From: Pseudomonadota bacterium
Lineage (GTDB): Bacteria > Pseudomonadota > Gammaproteobacteria > Xanthomonadales > Xanthomonadaceae
Assembly (NCBI GenBank): GCA_018240435.1
Contig: JAFEFT010000010.1
Span: 125,504-189,503 of the forward strand
DNA: 64,000 nt
Direction: 5' to 3'
Shown: in pieces, positions 63,534-64,000 of the stretch
Layout of the letters: each line of letters opens with the position of its first letter
How positions within the stretch are numbered: position 1 is the first letter of the stretch
Made by a program: the position numbers and the translations under genes
The notes under the pieces: generated by a model
What the model saw: the letters and a program-made list of their open reading frames with translations, nothing else
What the model was told of the DNA's origin: nothing
Database searches by the model: none

Positions 63534-64000
63534 ATGTATCTGGATCATTACGGGCTGCGCGAGCCGCCCTTCGCGATCACGCCCGATCCGCGCTTCGTGT
63601 TTCTTTCCGAGCGCCATCGCGACGCGCTGGCGCATCTGTTGTTCGGCGTCGGTCAAGGCGGTGGTGGCGGTTTCGTGCAGCTCACCGGCGAGGTCGGCAC
63701 CGGCAAGACCACGCTCAGCCGGTTGCTGCTCGAACAACTGCCGGACAACGTGCGGGTGGCGCTGGTGCTCAATCCGCTGCTGGCGCCGGTGGAACTGCTG
63801 GAAACGATCGGCGAGGAATTGCGCATCGACCTCGCCGGTCGCCACGGCAATCTCAAGGCACTGGTCGATGCGCTCAACGCCCACCTGCTCGCCGCGCACG
63901 CCGCCGGCCTGCGCGTGGTGCTGCTGGTCGACGAGGCGCAAAACCTGTCGCCGGCCGCGCTCGAACAAGTGCGCCTGCTGACCAATCTGGAAACGCCGAC
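63534..64000 (+). CDS. ExeA/GspA-like AAA ATPase, cut by the window end
   Basis: The first 155 codons of a gene that continues past the window. It begins MYLDHYGLREPPFAITPDPR, followed by FLSERHRDALAHLLFGV, a start typical of the ExeA/GspA ATPases. Walker A is TGEVGTGKTTLSR (near residues 52-64) and Walker B is VVLLVDEAQN (near 134). ExeA binds peptidoglycan and helps assemble the type II secretion secretin in Aeromonas; similar genes accompany other envelope machines and some transposons. The missing C-terminal part, which should tell them apart, lies outside the window. Confidence 0.85.
   Translation, partial: MYLDHYGLREPPFAITPDPRFVFLSERHRDALAHLLFGVGQGGGGGFVQLTGEVGTGKTTLSRLLLEQLPDNVRVALVLNPLLAPVELLETIGEELRIDLAGRHGNLKALVDALNAHLLAAHAAGLRVVLLVDEAQNLSPAALEQVRLLTNLETP

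Noticed and set aside
63534..64000. ExeA-like ATPase as a sign of a transposon or prophage edge
   Set aside because: Similar ATPases occur in Tn7-like elements, but the N-terminus fits ExeA/GspA and there are no repeats, integrase or transposase genes beside it. The missing part of the gene prevents a firm decision.

Overview
The window is GC-rich chromosomal DNA of a gammaproteobacterium, most likely of the order Xanthomonadales (Lysobacterales), possibly Rhodanobacteraceae. The reasons are the order of the cytochrome oxidase genes (DUF2244, coxB, coxA, a tiny membrane protein, ctaG, coxC, then SURF1, a SCO-like protein, ctaA, ctaB), the TPR-bearing Ser/Thr kinases, the REP-like palindromes built on TTCGACAGGCTC-type arms, and the 7-bp minisatellites. 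I name no species. I see no rRNA, tRNA, CRISPR array, prophage or intact insertion sequence; most of the window is housekeeping genes with repeat-filled gaps.

Layout. 1-508: hairpin-rich tandem repeat. 0.5-7.6 kb: acetyl-CoA synthetase, then two paralogous membrane Ser/Thr kinases with TPR sensor parts. 7.7-8.1 kb (minus): rpmB-rpmG, with a good promoter and a structured 3' end. 8.1-9.1 kb: REP island with a 310-bp tandem duplication. 9.1-11.7 kb: hrpB, with a REP unit read through in frame. 12.1-16.3 kb: a 1,408-residue trimeric autotransporter adhesin, the most striking gene here. 16.4-23 kb (minus): an RluE-like pseudouridine synthase, a secreted methyltransferase-like protein, a GDSL autotransporter esterase, mnmG and a coiled-coil membrane protein. 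23.1-28.9 kb (plus): hemJ, a multidomain response regulator with degenerate GGDEF and EAL domains, and a hybrid histidine kinase. 28.9-32.5 kb (minus): rppH and a TonB-dependent receptor. 32.8-37 kb (plus): slt, an epimerase-like gene and cca. 37-38.6 kb (minus): a MidA-type methyltransferase and a VanZ-like protein. 38.7-40.9 kb (plus): a DUF2147 protein, a pteridine reductase and an EcsC-like protein. 41-44.1 kb (minus): a DUF6159-like membrane protein, folK, folB and tsaD. 44.1-46.7 kb (plus): rpsU, yqeY, dnaG. 47.4-56.1 kb (mostly minus): haem A synthesis and the aa3 oxidase cluster. 56.3-61.3 kb (plus): DUF2945, DUF488, a prephenate dehydrogenase-like gene and putA. 61.3-61.9 kb: minisatellite island. 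61.9-64 kb: a FadL-type porin and the start of an ExeA-like ATPase cut by the window end.

How the genes work together. CtaB and CtaA make haem A; CtaG, the SCO-like protein and SURF1 are expected to load copper and haem into subunits CoxA, CoxB and CoxC. HemJ feeds the haem pathway upstream. FolB, FolK and the pteridine reductase serve folate and pterin metabolism. RpsU, YqeY and DnaG form the macromolecular synthesis cluster, here without rpoD beside dnaG. The hybrid kinase and the response regulator next to it look like a phosphorelay pair, but the regulator's c-di-GMP domains have lost their signature residues.

Points of most interest: the adhesin's six-copy 79-residue tyrosine-rich super-module and the EF-hand-type loop in its head; one heptanucleotide repeat family at three loci; a REP unit translated inside hrpB; a terminator-like hairpin at the predicted 5' end of the rpsU mRNA; and a SCO-like protein that keeps CxxxC but lacks the usual histidine.
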